Shown here: positions 36,901-45,661 of the stretch, in pieces
Layout of the letters: each line of letters begins with the position of its first letter
Position numbering within the stretch: the first letter of the stretch is position 1
From: Desertivirga xinjiangensis
GTDB lineage: Bacteria; Bacteroidota; Bacteroidia; Sphingobacteriales; Sphingobacteriaceae
DNA: 64,000 nucleotides
Direction: 5' to 3'
Assembly (NCBI RefSeq): GCF_024436435.1
Contig: NZ_JAFMZP010000010.1
Coordinates: forward strand, 62,001 to 126,000
Notes under the pieces: generated by a model
Seen by the model: only the letters and a program-made list of their open reading frames with translations
What the model was told of the DNA's origin: nothing
The model's database searches: none
Made by a program: the position numbers and the translations under genes

Positions 36901-37656
36901 AATATTATTTAGCCAGCTGATCTTGTCTGTGATACTGCTTTGATCAGTTTTTAACTGTTTGGCTTCCCGCTGCAGCTCGCTTAGGCGCAACTGATATCCA
37001 GCTCGCTCCTCTTCAGATAAGAGATGTACACTTTCCAGCCTTGATTGAAGGTTCTCTAAGCGTTCCCGCTCAACTTTTTGCCTCTCGAATGTAAAACGAG
37101 ATATTTCAGAATAAATGCCCGTATCTGTTATTTTCTCAAGCAACTCACTTCTTTCATTGTCGTCAGCTTTGAGAAATCTTGTGAAATCCCCCTGGGATAA
37201 CATAACGGAACGGAGGAACTGGTTGTAGTCCAGGCCGCAAAGTTCTATAATTGCCTGCTTAACTAATGTGGTGGTATGCCCACCTATAAACTCTCCGCTG
37301 CTGAGTTCGGCGAGTTCCATCTTTTCGTTCTGAATGGCACCGTCTACACGGCCCCTGCTCCTTCTAAGTGACCACTTAGACCGATAGAATTTCTTCTTTA
37401 CCTCAAATTCAATTTCTGCGAAGCATTCAGCAGTATGCCTGGACATGATCTCTTCCACGTCCTTATTATGCCGGTGAACTTTTCCGTACAAGGCGACAGT
37501 GATTGCATCTAATATGGTTGTTTTACCAGCCCCTGTCGGACCAGTAATAGCAAATAATCCGCTTTCATTAAATGGAGCCTGATCAAAGCGGATTTCATGT
37601 AACCCTTTTAAAGAATTTAAATTCAGGAATCTGATACTTACAATGCGCATACCCAA
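33988..37656 (-). CDS. sbcC: Exonuclease subunit SbcC (Rad50-like ATPase)
   Basis: A 1222-residue SMC-like ATPase. Walker A GPTGAGKTT (~39-47); long coiled coils on either side of a zinc hook CPLC (C600 and C603); ABC signature LSGGESFLVSLALALG (~1120-1135); Walker B LFIDEGFGTLD (~1155). With SbcD it forms the complex that cuts hairpins and protein-blocked DNA ends. A second in-frame ATG at 37650 (MRIVSIRF) matches the usual N-terminus equally well. It is 18 bases downstream of sbcD. Confidence 0.96.
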   Translation of the reverse strand: MGMRIVSIRFLNLNSLKGLHEIRFDQAPFNESGLFAITGPTGAGKTTILDAITVALYGKVHRHNKDVEEIMSRHTAECFAEIEFEVKKKFYRSKWSLRRSRGRVDGAIQNEKMELAELSSGEFIGGHTTTLVKQAIIELCGLDYNQFLRSVMLSQGDFTRFLKADDNERSELLEKITDTGIYSEISRFTFERQKVERERLENLQSRLESVHLLSEEERAGYQLRLSELQREAKQLKTDQSSITDKISWLNNIEKLSIKIQALNVELEEQSAVFESKKDDFERLRLHVQALEFKPALAQINSYQEQRSKQRQELDILQKNYPEISVEVDRASQQLEQVKLSVETATRELTIAEPLLARVVQMDSGLASLKSQIERYGAACQLSQEDVNSVIKVEETKAAQVSKLVAQLTDLDRWIRENNQDKHIEKQVLVFAQLNKQYELNTDALETGNSELLMYKKQQNEAETFIASNTVDIEAAEKDLWKDREKLQLSLLKQQQILESRTLEELEEEANEIPAILGYCEQQYRLSKQFHSLSDSYKELDLATKKAQENFAAEQKLFGILSSEKEAAEANLNDLRQVVELQQRIQKYEADRLLIQPEEPCPLCGSLHHPYIETNYQSALTDAERKRNEQDKYLKDLTLTFNSQSISLNTLQLNLKSSQEQLVKLNSEITSVRDEFLNTNTLLPRPLDIEKTDIIAAIIQKKKERLNLLHGQIKEIRQSKEYAIKIQEQITLKNESLIQARSKNESVSVRLQSIEEQTIRISKTIDELKEKQQSVFSDISRLLSPFHIEFDPQHIHLIEPALLERAEKYSKALNTFQQMELELIQVKTDLAKTGEMLADKLSSLLKQQNELKQEEEKYKRLLTERRTLFGDKEPGQERERLNKTLQTYRDLKDKIQNILQEKESGLKVIESKINRLLADLDDNKNMLSQLNNDLVIELKYCNIESIAALQMLFLPEETTLQLTKLKKELESKLDTLRQMRHDTQLELNQELSKNMGDEDVGHLQVQLETLDQQLSSLNQEIGKLNQIIVEDDKLKLKFAEVAGQIAVQEKEFSRWQKLSSLIGSADGKKFSRFAQGLTLARLTELANYHLKKLSDRYRILKTAEKDLELQILDAYQADVVRPMATLSGGESFLVSLALALGLSDLASRKVEINSLFIDEGFGTLDAETLDIAISALENLQSKGKTIGIISHVEALKERIGTQIQVQKQPGGSSRVKVVSYLSA

Positions 37657-37674
37657 TCAGCTTTCTACCAGTTC

Positions 37675-38895
37675 TTAGTTTTCTTTCTGGCCCATTTGTT
37701 CCAGAGCCTCTTCAAATGTCTTTACCAGATCCATGTAGTCTGCTTCTCCAAATTCAGCTTCACATCTTTTCAAAAAAACCGTTTTGGGTTCCAGATCAGT
37801 TAATGCTGCCACTTCCGCAAGCTGCTGATCCAGATTCATCAAAGGCCGGCTTCTAACCTGCCGGGAAAAGAAACGATCAATAAAAGCTTTGTTTTCCCTT
37901 AGCTTATTTAACTGTTCATCAAGATCATGAATAAATTTATCCGTCTCTACCTGAACCTCTACCCAGGCGGGATATTTCAGCTGGTGATCTTCGAGGATCA
38001 GCAATTTACGCTTTACCGTATCCAGATCACCTTTAATGCGTATCAGTTTCCGGCAGCAGGGCACCTCATGTTCTTCAAGCCGGCTTAACTTGCCGTCTTC
38101 AAACTCGAGAATGATCACTTGCTTTTTATCCTCAGTCTCCGAAAAGCTCAATGGAACCGGCGAACCCGAATACCTGATATGATTCATCTTATTGACTGTT
38201 TGAGGCCGGTGAATATGACCTAAGGCAATGTAGTCGAATTCCTCCGGAAACTGATCTCCATATACCTGTCCCAGGTTACCAACATGGATTTCCTTTTCGC
38301 TGTCTGAGGTACTAGACCCCGCTGCAAAAAGGTGACCGGTAGCGATCACAGGAATGCCTTCCGACTTGAAAGGCGCTATATATTCCCTGAACTGGTGATA
38401 ATGATCGCGGATACCTTGTTTGATCCGTATTTCGCGTTCTTCACTGGTTTCTCCGGTAATCGAGAGCCGTATGTCCTTATCCCGGAGAAATGGAACAGCG
38501 CATACTACTAATTTCAGATCGCCCTTTTTATCATGAACCGGAATGATCTGTTCGGTGAATTCATCCGGCACACCTCCGATGATATGAACATTGAAATATT
38601 TCAGCAGGTCTTTAGGTGCATTAAGTGTGCTGATAGAGTCGTGGTTCCCCCCTATAATGATCACCTCCCTGCAACACGTGTTTTTCACATGCCGCAGAAA
38701 GCGATAATACTGTTCGAGAGCTGCATTCGACGGTGTTCCGGTGTCAAAGATATCGCCGGCAATAATTAAGACCTCTATACATTCCTCATTGAGTTTATGA
38801 ATCAGCCAGTTTAAAAAATCCTGATGCTCGTCAGTTCGCTCACATTGCTCTAATTTCTTTCCGAGATGCCAGTCTGCAGTATGTAAGATCTTCAT
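37675..38895 (-). CDS. sbcD: Exonuclease subunit SbcD (Mre11-like nuclease)
   Basis: A 406-residue calcineurin-fold phosphoesterase: HTADWHLGK (~5-13), IAGDIFDTG, IGGNHDS, ATGHLF and ALGHIHRPQ are the five metal-binding blocks in the right order. A C-terminal capping domain follows. It is the manganese-dependent nuclease partner of SbcC and is encoded first in the two-gene operon. Confidence 0.96.
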   Translation of the reverse strand: MKILHTADWHLGKKLEQCERTDEHQDFLNWLIHKLNEECIEVLIIAGDIFDTGTPSNAALEQYYRFLRHVKNTCCREVIIIGGNHDSISTLNAPKDLLKYFNVHIIGGVPDEFTEQIIPVHDKKGDLKLVVCAVPFLRDKDIRLSITGETSEEREIRIKQGIRDHYHQFREYIAPFKSEGIPVIATGHLFAAGSSTSDSEKEIHVGNLGQVYGDQFPEEFDYIALGHIHRPQTVNKMNHIRYSGSPVPLSFSETEDKKQVIILEFEDGKLSRLEEHEVPCCRKLIRIKGDLDTVKRKLLILEDHQLKYPAWVEVQVETDKFIHDLDEQLNKLRENKAFIDRFFSRQVRSRPLMNLDQQLAEVAALTDLEPKTVFLKRCEAEFGEADYMDLVKTFEEALEQMGQKEN

Positions 38896-39034
38896 TAGCC
38901 GGTTTTTTTGCTAACAAAAATAGCAATTTAAAGCAAACAATATGAGCCTGGCTCAACTTATAGCGCTTCTTTTTTTCAACAGCGCTTTATAAAGAAGGAA
39001 AGATCAATGGTCAGCATCATTGATCCCTACTGGC

Positions 39035-39394
39035 TTAATATTGTTCTTCTTCTTCAAGAACTAGCTCCCCTTTGGGGTCCTGACCATATTCGTTTTCTCC
39101 TACGGTGCCATTGGTACATGCCAGCACAAGATTATAGATGGGAATCAGTAGATACCAACCACTTTTTCCTACATCATGCATTCTTCTAACGCCAACAGCT
39201 ATACTTGGTATAAAGGCAACAAGCTGGTAGGCTGTAACCAGAATTGTGAGGAAAGTTGTCTCCTGAGCTGCATTCAGAAGTGTCAAACCGTAAATGATGA
39301 TAACATGAAACAGAGTGAAGTACCAGTACTCGCTGCGCCTTGCCCTGCCTGAAAATACAGCATAATTTTTAAAAGCACTTAAATAATAATTCAT
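39035..39394 (-). CDS. DUF805 inner membrane protein
   Basis: A 119-residue protein with three or four TM segments and the DUF805 hallmark FSGRARRSEYWYFTLFH (residues ~14-30) and VGVRRMHDVGKSGWYLLIPIYN (cited by its RMHDVGKSGWY core). Widespread small membrane protein of unknown function. It stands alone, and the long gap upstream of it (39395-40127) holds the small-protein locus described separately. Confidence 0.92.
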   Translation of the reverse strand: MNYYLSAFKNYAVFSGRARRSEYWYFTLFHVIIIYGLTLLNAAQETTFLTILVTAYQLVAFIPSIAVGVRRMHDVGKSGWYLLIPIYNLVLACTNGTVGENEYGQDPKGELVLEEEEQY

Positions 39395-39567
39395 AACTTA
39401 ATTGATTTAATTGAACGTAAGGAAAGCCTCTGTACAGTTTCACCCACTTTCATAAGTTCCGGGAAGGAAATATGGCAGTTAAAGAAATTGTGATCAAGGT
39501 ATTCAAATCTAACAGAGGGAAAGAAATAAAACAATACCTCGTGCTATTATAGACGAAAATATTATTA

Positions 39568-39610
39568 ACAAAAAAGAGGCTGCGAAACCATCATACAGGC
39601 CTGCAGCCTC
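39568..39610 (-). terminator. Rho-independent terminator after the 34-residue ORF
   Basis: On the minus strand GAGGCTGC pairs with GCAGCCTC (39603-39610 with 39576-39583) and is followed by a T6 run (complement of 39570-39575). It lies about 50 bases past the stop codon of the 34-residue ORF, which is strong support that this region is transcribed leftward. Confidence 0.85.
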
Positions 39611-39657
39611 ATCATCTATTCAAAGGATTCAAATTGTTGAAATATTTTGATCTGAAT

Positions 39658-39762
39658 TTATCTGACCAATACTCTGATGATAGCATAAATTGCAACAGCC
39701 AATAAGGCAATTTCAGTGCCGACTGTTAATTTTAAAACGGAGTCTAATATTTTACTTTTCAT
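39658..39762 (-). CDS. Putative 34-residue membrane microprotein
   Basis: ATG at 39760-39762 opens a 34-codon frame: MKSKILDSVLKLTVG, then a hydrophobic helix TEIALLAVAIYAIIRVLV and a terminal Arg. It has a positively charged N-terminus and one TM with charged end, as in real small membrane proteins. A canonical terminator lies 48 bases downstream in the right direction. No clear TAnnTTTG promoter is found directly upstream. The G-T-E-[IV] motif before the TM recurs in the 40-residue ORF at 39924-40046. Function unknown; coding status rests on context, not homology. Confidence 0.5.
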   Translation of the reverse strand: MKSKILDSVLKLTVGTEIALLAVAIYAIIRVLVR

Positions 39763-39923
39763 GATATTGAGGGTTAATTGTTTGATATAAATATGCGACC
39801 TGATGTATTGAAAAGAAATGAGCTTCGTCACAGAAAATCAAATCATTAGACACATAACATCTGTATTTAGATCACAAACAACCTCAGGGAGACGCGATTG
39901 ATAGGCGGGGCGGCTTTAGACTA

Positions 39924-40046
39924 TCAGGAAAAGATTAGAATACCCAATAAAATTCCTGCAATCATGGTGATATACAACAATACTTCGGTTCCTGCAAAAC
40001 GTTTGTACTTCGTCCAGAACGAATAATCACTTTTTTTATCGGGCAT
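39924..40046 (-). CDS. Putative 40-residue membrane microprotein
   Basis: Starting at ATG 40046 the frame encodes MPDKKSDYSFWTKYKRFAG then TM helix TEVLLYITMIAGILLGILIF and stops. An upstream in-frame ATG at 40109 would add 21 residues read from a terminator hairpin, so I prefer 40046. A consensus promoter (TTG-N19-TATTTTTG, 40105 to 40076) points at it, and between promoter and start lies a hairpin ending in T6 directly before the ATG. It shares GTE-[IV]-x-L before the TM with the neighbouring 34-residue ORF. Function unknown. Confidence 0.6.
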   Translation of the reverse strand: MPDKKSDYSFWTKYKRFAGTEVLLYITMIAGILLGILIFS

Positions 40047-40073
40047 AAAAAACCGGAGCTTGATTAGCTCCGG
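40047..40073 (-). terminator. Hairpin with T6 tail directly before the 40-residue ORF
   Basis: CCGGAGCT (40066-40073 complement) pairs with AGCTCCGG across a 5-base loop, followed by TTTTTT and then ATG. It can serve as the terminator of the redoxin gene ending at 40128. It also lies inside the predicted 5' leader of the small ORF, so it could act as a leader attenuator. Confidence 0.8.
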
Positions 40074-40075
40074 CA

Positions 40076-40105
40076 CAAAAATAAGATTTTCTAATTCCCC
40101 TTCAA
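40076..40105 (-). promoter_or_regulatory. Consensus promoter in front of the 40-residue ORF
   Basis: On the minus strand TTG (40105-40103) and TATTTTTG (40083-40076) are separated by exactly 19 bases, a full match to the Bacteroidota consensus. The start point would be near 40070, within the hairpin that precedes the ORF. Confidence 0.6.
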
Positions 40106-40127
40106 GCATAAGAGTCCGATCGAGAAA

Positions 40128-40739
40128 TTAAGCACCTTGTTTTTTCCATTTTATGGTACATCCGATTGCCTTTGTAGTAGTGACCGCTGGCTTTCTACCT
40201 GAAGACAGGGCATCGACAGCCGCTTCAACATATTTAAGTTTTTCTGGATTATTTCCTTCAGTATCGTTATCTATCGCACCAATATACTGAACAACATTCC
40301 CCGTAGGCGACTTCTCTACAACAAACACATGAGGCGTACGACTGGGGCCAAATTGCCTGGTAACTACTTGATCCGGATCAGTTAGGTAAGGGAATTTAAA
40401 GTTTTTCTCCTTTGCCCGTTGCTGATTTTTCTCATACGAATCAGCAGGCTGCACACCGGCATCGTTCGGATTGATGGCAATTACAGGATAACCAAGGGGA
40501 GCGTATTTTGCGTTCAGAGCAATAAGCCTGTCCTGGTAAGCGATGGCATAAGGGCATGTATTACAGGTAAAAACTACAATGTACCCTTTAGCATCTTTAT
40601 AATCGGCCAGGGAAACTTTATTGCCATCAACATTTTTAAGACTGAAATCAGAAACAGCATCTCCTACTTTGTACCCGGCAGTTTGAGCGCTGGCAAAGAG
40701 TACCAGGCACGACAAAAAAATGGTTATTAGTGTTTTCAT
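40128..40739 (-). CDS. Secreted redoxin (AhpC/TSA-like thioredoxin fold)
   Basis: A 203-residue protein with a signal peptide (cut after ...VLFASA, residue ~18). The thioredoxin-fold core has FTCNTCPYA with a C-x-x-C pair (~54-57), YPVIAINPNDAGVQPADS, and a late ...TPHVFVVEK segment. This matches the periplasmic 'thioredoxin family/redoxin' group that has CNTCPYA. It is last in the leftward mutS-NlpC-TlpA-redoxin run and begins 20 bases after the TlpA gene. Likely a periplasmic thiol-disulfide oxidoreductase or peroxidase. Confidence 0.9.
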   Translation of the reverse strand: MKTLITIFLSCLVLFASAQTAGYKVGDAVSDFSLKNVDGNKVSLADYKDAKGYIVVFTCNTCPYAIAYQDRLIALNAKYAPLGYPVIAINPNDAGVQPADSYEKNQQRAKEKNFKFPYLTDPDQVVTRQFGPSRTPHVFVVEKSPTGNVVQYIGAIDNDTEGNNPEKLKYVEAAVDALSSGRKPAVTTTKAIGCTIKWKKQGA

Positions 40740-40759
40740 AGCATTTATTGTTTATAGTC

Positions 40760-41239
40760 TTAGTTTACAGACTGATAGATTTTCTCCAGATCATTATACG
40801 TGAATTCTTTCTCATAAAACTCCCGAACATTTTTTTGTTTATTTACTATCAGTGTTGCAGGCAGCGCGCCTGACCATTCTTTGCTTATCCGGTCGATATA
40901 CTGTTGAGCATTACTTTCATTCAACAGAAACACTTCGTTTTTGAGTTGCTTTTTCCTCACAAAAGGAACAACGCTCGAATTCATCTTTGATTTAAAGTCG
41001 AGACTGATCAGTAAGACCTTTAGAGGCTGAGATTTATAGCTTGCCTGCAATTTTTCAAAGTGAGGTAATTCTTTGATACAGGGCGCGCACCAGGTGGCCC
41101 AGAAGTTTACGACATAAATAGTATCTTTACCTTGGTTAATTCGTTTTTCAAGCTGATCCACCGTAAGCAGATTTACTGTCTGCGCTTTTACCGGCGACAT
41201 CGAAACTATGAACAATCCTATTGTAATGAATAATTTCAC
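40760..41239 (-). CDS. TlpA-like thioredoxin-fold thiol-disulfide oxidoreductase
   Basis: A 159-residue protein with a signal peptide (cut after ...SPVKA) and the active site FWATWCAPCIKELPHFE with CAPC at about residues 51-54. The cis-Pro region is ALPATLIVNK. Family role: periplasmic reduction of disulfides, for example in cytochrome c maturation. It is adjacent to a second thioredoxin-fold gene (40128-40739), and both are probably made together. Confidence 0.92.
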   Translation of the reverse strand: MKLFITIGLFIVSMSPVKAQTVNLLTVDQLEKRINQGKDTIYVVNFWATWCAPCIKELPHFEKLQASYKSQPLKVLLISLDFKSKMNSSVVPFVRKKQLKNEVFLLNESNAQQYIDRISKEWSGALPATLIVNKQKNVREFYEKEFTYNDLEKIYQSVN

Positions 41240-41271
41240 AGGCTGCTTTTGTTCCTATAAAATTAAGATGT

Positions 41272-41844
41272 TTATTGGGCATCTGAAAATAAAAGATCGT
41301 TTTTTATACTACCCGCGCGTGAGAAGTATTTGTAATACCATGGATCTTTTAAATAGCTGATAATAACACCTTTGCTCGTTGATACATGAACAAAGCGATT
41401 GTTCTTAAGATACACGCCAACATGACTGAATGGCTGGCCGCTAAAATCGAAAAACACGAGGTCACCTTCTTCCAGCTGTTCCTCGTACTTTCGTTTAACC
41501 GTCTGTGCCATTTGCCTGGCCACTCGCGGCAGGTTCTTGTTATAAATTTCCCTTTGAAGTAATGTAGTAAAGCCAGAACAATCAACCCCTCTCTTATCCA
41601 TTCCGGCATTTTTGTGAGGAACCCCCATCCACTCGTCAATGAACCTATAGAGTTTTTCGTTCTTTATTTCCCTTTCCGACACATCAAGTAGTTCTGCATA
41701 TCGCTCTTTTACAGAACCTTTAAAGGTTTTACCTCTACTTTTAGATGCATCTGTAAGCATCTTTTTACTGTTGCAGGATGTTAAGAGCGTTGCAGCTATA
41801 AACATTAAAGCAGCTATTTTACTTAGTCCCTCGAATCTAACCAT
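41272..41844 (-). CDS. NlpC/P60 cell-wall peptidase lipoprotein
   Basis: A 190-residue protein with a lipobox (LLTSC, Cys24) and a C-terminal NlpC/P60 domain: catalytic Cys in GVDCSGFTTLLQ (~90-95), catalytic His in FSHVGVYL and third polar residue His in FVHVSTSKG. It hydrolyses D-glutamyl-diaminopimelate bonds in peptidoglycan stem peptides from the outer membrane. It lies 32 bases upstream of the TlpA gene on the same strand. Confidence 0.93.
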   Translation of the reverse strand: MVRFEGLSKIAALMFIAATLLTSCNSKKMLTDASKSRGKTFKGSVKERYAELLDVSEREIKNEKLYRFIDEWMGVPHKNAGMDKRGVDCSGFTTLLQREIYNKNLPRVARQMAQTVKRKYEEQLEEGDLVFFDFSGQPFSHVGVYLKNNRFVHVSTSKGVIISYLKDPWYYKYFSRAGSIKNDLLFSDAQ

Positions 41845-41923
41845 AGTGCCAAGGTCTCAAAACTTACTTTTTTAAACTAACAGAAGTTTTTAACACCTGT
41901 TAGTTTAGCCCGATGCTTTCATA

Positions 41924-44539
41924 TTAATTCTTTATCACCCGCTGTATCTCATCCAGCTTCATCAAAGCTTCTACCGGTGTCAGAGTATTTACATCAAGGT
42001 TGTTAAGAAGATCCCGGATCTTTACCAGCACCGGATCATCGATGGAAAACATCTGCAGCTGGTAAGCTTGTTGCTGGACTTTTTTGATGCTGTCTTTAAT
42101 ATGTTCACCACCTGTGCGTTCCTGCTCCAGTCGTTTTAATATCTCATTTGCGCGGCCGATAAGTTTTGGGGGCATTCCCGCCATTTTTGCCACATGAATG
42201 CCAAAACTGTGTTCACTGCCGCCAGGAACCAATTTTCGCAGGAAAATGACTTTATTTCCAACCTCCTTTACAGATACATTGAAATTCTTTATGCGGTTAA
42301 AAGAATTGGAAAGTTCATTTAGTTCATGATAATGCGTAGCAAACAAGGTTTTGGCTTTTGCTACCGGGTTGTTATGAAGAAACTCTGCTATAGCCCAGGC
42401 TATAGAGATCCCGTCATAAGTGGAAGTACCCCTGCCTATCTCATCCAGCAGGATCAAGCTCTTATCCGAAAGGTTATTCAGGATACTCGCGGTTTCATTC
42501 ATCTCCACCATGAAGGTTGACTCCCCGGAAGAGAGATTATCTGACGCACCTACCCGGGTAAATATTTTATCTACCAAACCTATCCTGGCGGTCTTGGCAG
42601 GCACAAAGCAACCGATCTGAGCCATTAGCACGATCAAACCGGTTTGTCTCAGTAAGGCCGACTTACCAGCCATGTTTGGTCCGGTGATGATAATGATCTG
42701 CTGGGTTTCGCTGTCAAGAAACACATCGTTGGTGATATACTCCTCTCCTGCCGGAAGGTTCCTTTCTATTACCGGGTGCCGTCCTCCCTTGATGTCAATG
42801 ATCGACTCGGTATTGATCTCAGGCTTGACATAATAGTTCTTGATGGCAGTGCTTGCAAAGCAAAGCAGCACGTCCAGCTGGGCGATCAACTGTGCATTAA
42901 GCTGGATAGGCTTGATGTATTCAGATAAGGCAAAAACCAGCTCATTATAGAGTCTTGTTTCGAGTGCATGGATCTTCTCTTCTGCACCCAGGATCTGCTC
43001 TTCATATTCTTTCAGCTCTGGAGTAATATACCGCTCGGCATTCACCAGCGTCTGCTTTCGGATCCACTCAGAAGGAACCTTATCTTTATGGGCATTAGTA
43101 ACCTCGAGGTAGTAGCCAAAAACGTTGTTAAAAGCCACTTTCAATGAAGGGATTCCCGTAGTTTCCGCTTCTCTTTTCTGGATCTCCAGCAAATAGCCCT
43201 TTCCGCCAAAAGCAATTTTTCTCAGCCGGTCAAGTTCTTCATCGATTCCTTCTGCTATTACGCCACCCTTTATTACCATTACAGGAGGTTCAGGATGTAG
43301 TTCCCTTTCGATCTTATCGCGAATGATCGAACATGGATTTAGCTGCTCTGCTAAAGTTTTAAGAGCAATATTATCCGCCTCTCCGCACTGTTTTTTTATA
43401 GCTTCAATGGCAATTAGTGCCCTTTTTAACTGACATACTTCGCGTGGATTGGCTTTAAGCAAACCAATTTTGGAGATCATTCGTTCCAGATCCCCTATCT
43501 GTTTAATTTCCTGTGCCAGCGATTCCCTTAATTCGTCATGCTGGATGAAATATTCCACCACATCCAATCGGTCCTGAATAGGCTTTTTTTCCTTCAATGG
43601 CATCACTATCCAGCGTCTCAGCATCCTCGCTCCCATCGGAGAACAGGTTTGGTCCAGAACATCCACCAGCGTTATCGCATTTTCGTTGGCCGAGCCTACA
43701 AGTTCGAGGTTGCGGATAGTAAAGCGGTCGAGCCACATATAGCGGTCTTCCTCAATCCTGGAAATATTCGAAATATGCTGAAGGTTCCGGTGTTCTGTTT
43801 CGTTGAGGTAATGCAAGGCAACTCCAGCCGCTGTGATAGCCAGAGGCAAACGTTCAATCCCGAATCCTTTCAAGGATTTAACCTCAAAGTGTTTCAGCAA
43901 ACACTCATGAGCATAATCACCGGTATAGGGCCATTCGTCGAGACAATAGGTATAAAATCTATCACCAAAGGTCTCTGCAAAGTCACGGTTACGGCTCTTC
44001 TGAAAGATCACTTCACTCGGCTTGAAGCCCTGCAGCAACTTATCTATATACTCGCAGTTTCCCTGAGCCACCAGGAATTCGCCGGTAGAAATATCGACGA
44101 AGGCGATTCCTACGGTATTCTTTTCAAAATATATAGAAGCAAGGTAGTTATTGGTCTTTTGCTGAACAATATTATCACTATAGGCTACACCAGGAGTAAC
44201 AAGTTCCGTCACCCCCCGTTTTACAATAGTTTTGGTTGTTTTAGGATCTTCAAGCTGATCACAGATTGCCACCCGTTGGCCTGCCCTGACTAGTTTAGGA
44301 AGATAGGTTTCCAGCGAATGGTGAGGAAAACCTGCCAGTTCGATATATGCAGCGGATCCATTTGCTCGCCGGGTCAAAACAATACCTAAAATTCCCGAAG
44401 CTTTTACAGCATCTTCACCGAAGGTTTCATAAAAATCGCCAACCCTGAACAACAACAAAGCACCAGGGTATTTAGCCTTGATGGTATTGTATTGCTGCAT
44501 TAAAGGGGTCTCTTTAGTCGCGGTTGCAGTTTTTGCCAA
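41924..44539 (-). CDS. mutS: DNA mismatch repair protein MutS
   Basis: An 871-residue MutS. Mismatch-recognition motif F36-Y37-E38 occurs at the same positions as in E. coli; Walker [16 protein letters not shown] (~617-631), Walker [17 protein letters not shown], and [10 protein letters not shown] follow, with a C-terminal helix-turn-helix for dimer contacts. It binds mismatched DNA and recruits MutL. It heads a leftward run with the NlpC/P60, TlpA and redoxin genes, although a 79-base gap suggests only loose coupling. Confidence 0.97.
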   Translation of the reverse strand: MAKTATATKETPLMQQYNTIKAKYPGALLLFRVGDFYETFGEDAVKASGILGIVLTRRANGSAAYIELAGFPHHSLETYLPKLVRAGQRVAICDQLEDPKTTKTIVKRGVTELVTPGVAYSDNIVQQKTNNYLASIYFEKNTVGIAFVDISTGEFLVAQGNCEYIDKLLQGFKPSEVIFQKSRNRDFAETFGDRFYTYCLDEWPYTGDYAHECLLKHFEVKSLKGFGIERLPLAITAAGVALHYLNETEHRNLQHISNISRIEEDRYMWLDRFTIRNLELVGSANENAITLVDVLDQTCSPMGARMLRRWIVMPLKEKKPIQDRLDVVEYFIQHDELRESLAQEIKQIGDLERMISKIGLLKANPREVCQLKRALIAIEAIKKQCGEADNIALKTLAEQLNPCSIIRDKIERELHPEPPVMVIKGGVIAEGIDEELDRLRKIAFGGKGYLLEIQKREAETTGIPSLKVAFNNVFGYYLEVTNAHKDKVPSEWIRKQTLVNAERYITPELKEYEEQILGAEEKIHALETRLYNELVFALSEYIKPIQLNAQLIAQLDVLLCFASTAIKNYYVKPEINTESIIDIKGGRHPVIERNLPAGEEYITNDVFLDSETQQIIIITGPNMAGKSALLRQTGLIVLMAQIGCFVPAKTARIGLVDKIFTRVGASDNLSSGESTFMVEMNETASILNNLSDKSLILLDEIGRGTSTYDGISIAWAIAEFLHNNPVAKAKTLFATHYHELNELSNSFNRIKNFNVSVKEVGNKVIFLRKLVPGGSEHSFGIHVAKMAGMPPKLIGRANEILKRLEQERTGGEHIKDSIKKVQQQAYQLQMFSIDDPVLVKIRDLLNNLDVNTLTPVEALMKLDEIQRVIKN

Positions 44540-44635
44540 GCCTTTTCTAATTTTAACCTGCGAATTTAAATCATTGTATTTGCTTTAAGACGTGTTGTGG
44601 AAAAAGAAGGGAAATGTGGATAGGTTTGTTTTGAG

Positions 44636-44728
44636 AAACCACAGAGAACATGGAGCAGGCACAAAGGTACACGAAAATTTCTTCTCTGTGTACTCTCTGG
44701 TTTAACTTTGTGCCCTATGTGTTTCAAA
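44636..44728. repeat. Long imperfect palindrome (ACCACAGAGA... type intergenic repeat)
   Basis: Several nested inverted pairs centre on AAAATTT near 44676: GGCACAAAG (44658-44666) with CTTTGTGCC (44706-44714), GTACAC with GTGTAC, and AACCACAGAGA with TCTCTGGTT. The CACAGAGAA/TTCTCTGTG wording is a known type of dispersed extragenic palindrome seen in many genomes. It has no coding frame and lies between divergent mutS and the SGNH hydrolase gene. Confidence 0.65.
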
Positions 44729-44793
44729 AAAATATTTATATTTCGCCCTTAAAGTGATCAATTTACTATCAAACCAGATATACTTCCATATTC

Positions 44794-45561
44794 ATGAAAA
44801 CAAACAACTCTAACAGAAGAAACTTTTTACAAAAAGCTTCACTAGGCACCCTTGCGGCTCTGACTATGCCACAGGTAATCGTTTCTTCCTTTGCTTCAGA
44901 AAATGCAAAATCAAAGAAAATTTCTCTAAAAGCGGATGATGTCATTCTGTTTCAAGGCGATTCAATAACCGATGCAGGCAGAGTACGCACAGAAACTGCG
45001 TTCAACAACCAGAAAGCGCTTGGAGGCGGTTACTCATTTCTAGCAACGGCAAGTCTTTTAAATAACCACCCTGGTAAACGTTTAAAAATCTACAATAAAG
45101 GAATAAGCGGCAATAAAGTTTACCAACTGGCAGAGCGATGGGATGCCGACGCCCTGGAATTAAAACCCAATGTTCTTAGCATACTTATCGGCGTAAACGA
45201 CTACTGGCATTTCAGGAATAAAAAATACGATGGTACAATCGAAACATACAAGAATGACTATAAAGCTCTGATTGAAAGAACCCTGAAGGCTTTGCCTGAT
45301 GTTAAGCTGATCATTGGCGAGCCTTTTTCTATCATTGGCAAATCCGTTGATGCCAGCTGGGCTCCGGCACTAAAGCCCTATCAGGAAGCTGCCAGGAATA
45401 TTGCAGATACTTTCGGAGCTGCGTTTATTCCTTATCAAAAAGTGTTCGATAATGCTTTGAAGGTTGCGCCTGGCGACTACTGGGCTCCAGATGGGGTGCA
45501 TCCGAGCATTGCAGGTGCCCAGCTAATGGCAAATGCCTGGCGGGAAGTGATAAGTGGCTAA
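44794..45561 (+). CDS. Secreted SGNH/GDSL-type hydrolase (Tat-like signal)
   Basis: A 255-residue protein whose N-terminus NSNRRNFLQKASLGTLAAL resembles a twin-arginine signal. SGNH blocks: I with the nucleophile in FQGDSITDAGR, II around GISGNKV, III in IGVNDYWH, and V with catalytic Asp/His in PDGVHPSIAG. Likely deacetylates or de-esterifies a carbohydrate or lipid in the periplasm. It is a single gene with a -7-like TATATTTC about 40 bases upstream. Confidence 0.9.
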   Translation: MKTNNSNRRNFLQKASLGTLAALTMPQVIVSSFASENAKSKKISLKADDVILFQGDSITDAGRVRTETAFNNQKALGGGYSFLATASLLNNHPGKRLKIYNKGISGNKVYQLAERWDADALELKPNVLSILIGVNDYWHFRNKKYDGTIETYKNDYKALIERTLKALPDVKLIIGEPFSIIGKSVDASWAPALKPYQEAARNIADTFGAAFIPYQKVFDNALKVAPGDYWAPDGVHPSIAGAQLMANAWREVISG

Positions 45562-45661
45562 AGTCCTCTCCTTCGTGTAACATCATTGTAGCTTTCACAA
45601 GTTTCTCAATTTGCGTAATATTGCCGGCTAATACATCAGGCATCAACCGGTAATATTACGC

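Noticed and set aside
38941-38991. 16-codon ORF (MSLAQLIALL...) upstream of sbcD
   Set aside because: Too short, no promoter or terminator support.
43538-44293. 251-residue ORF opposite mutS
   Set aside because: Lies fully antisense to a clear, well-conserved mutS; composition is that of a shadow frame.
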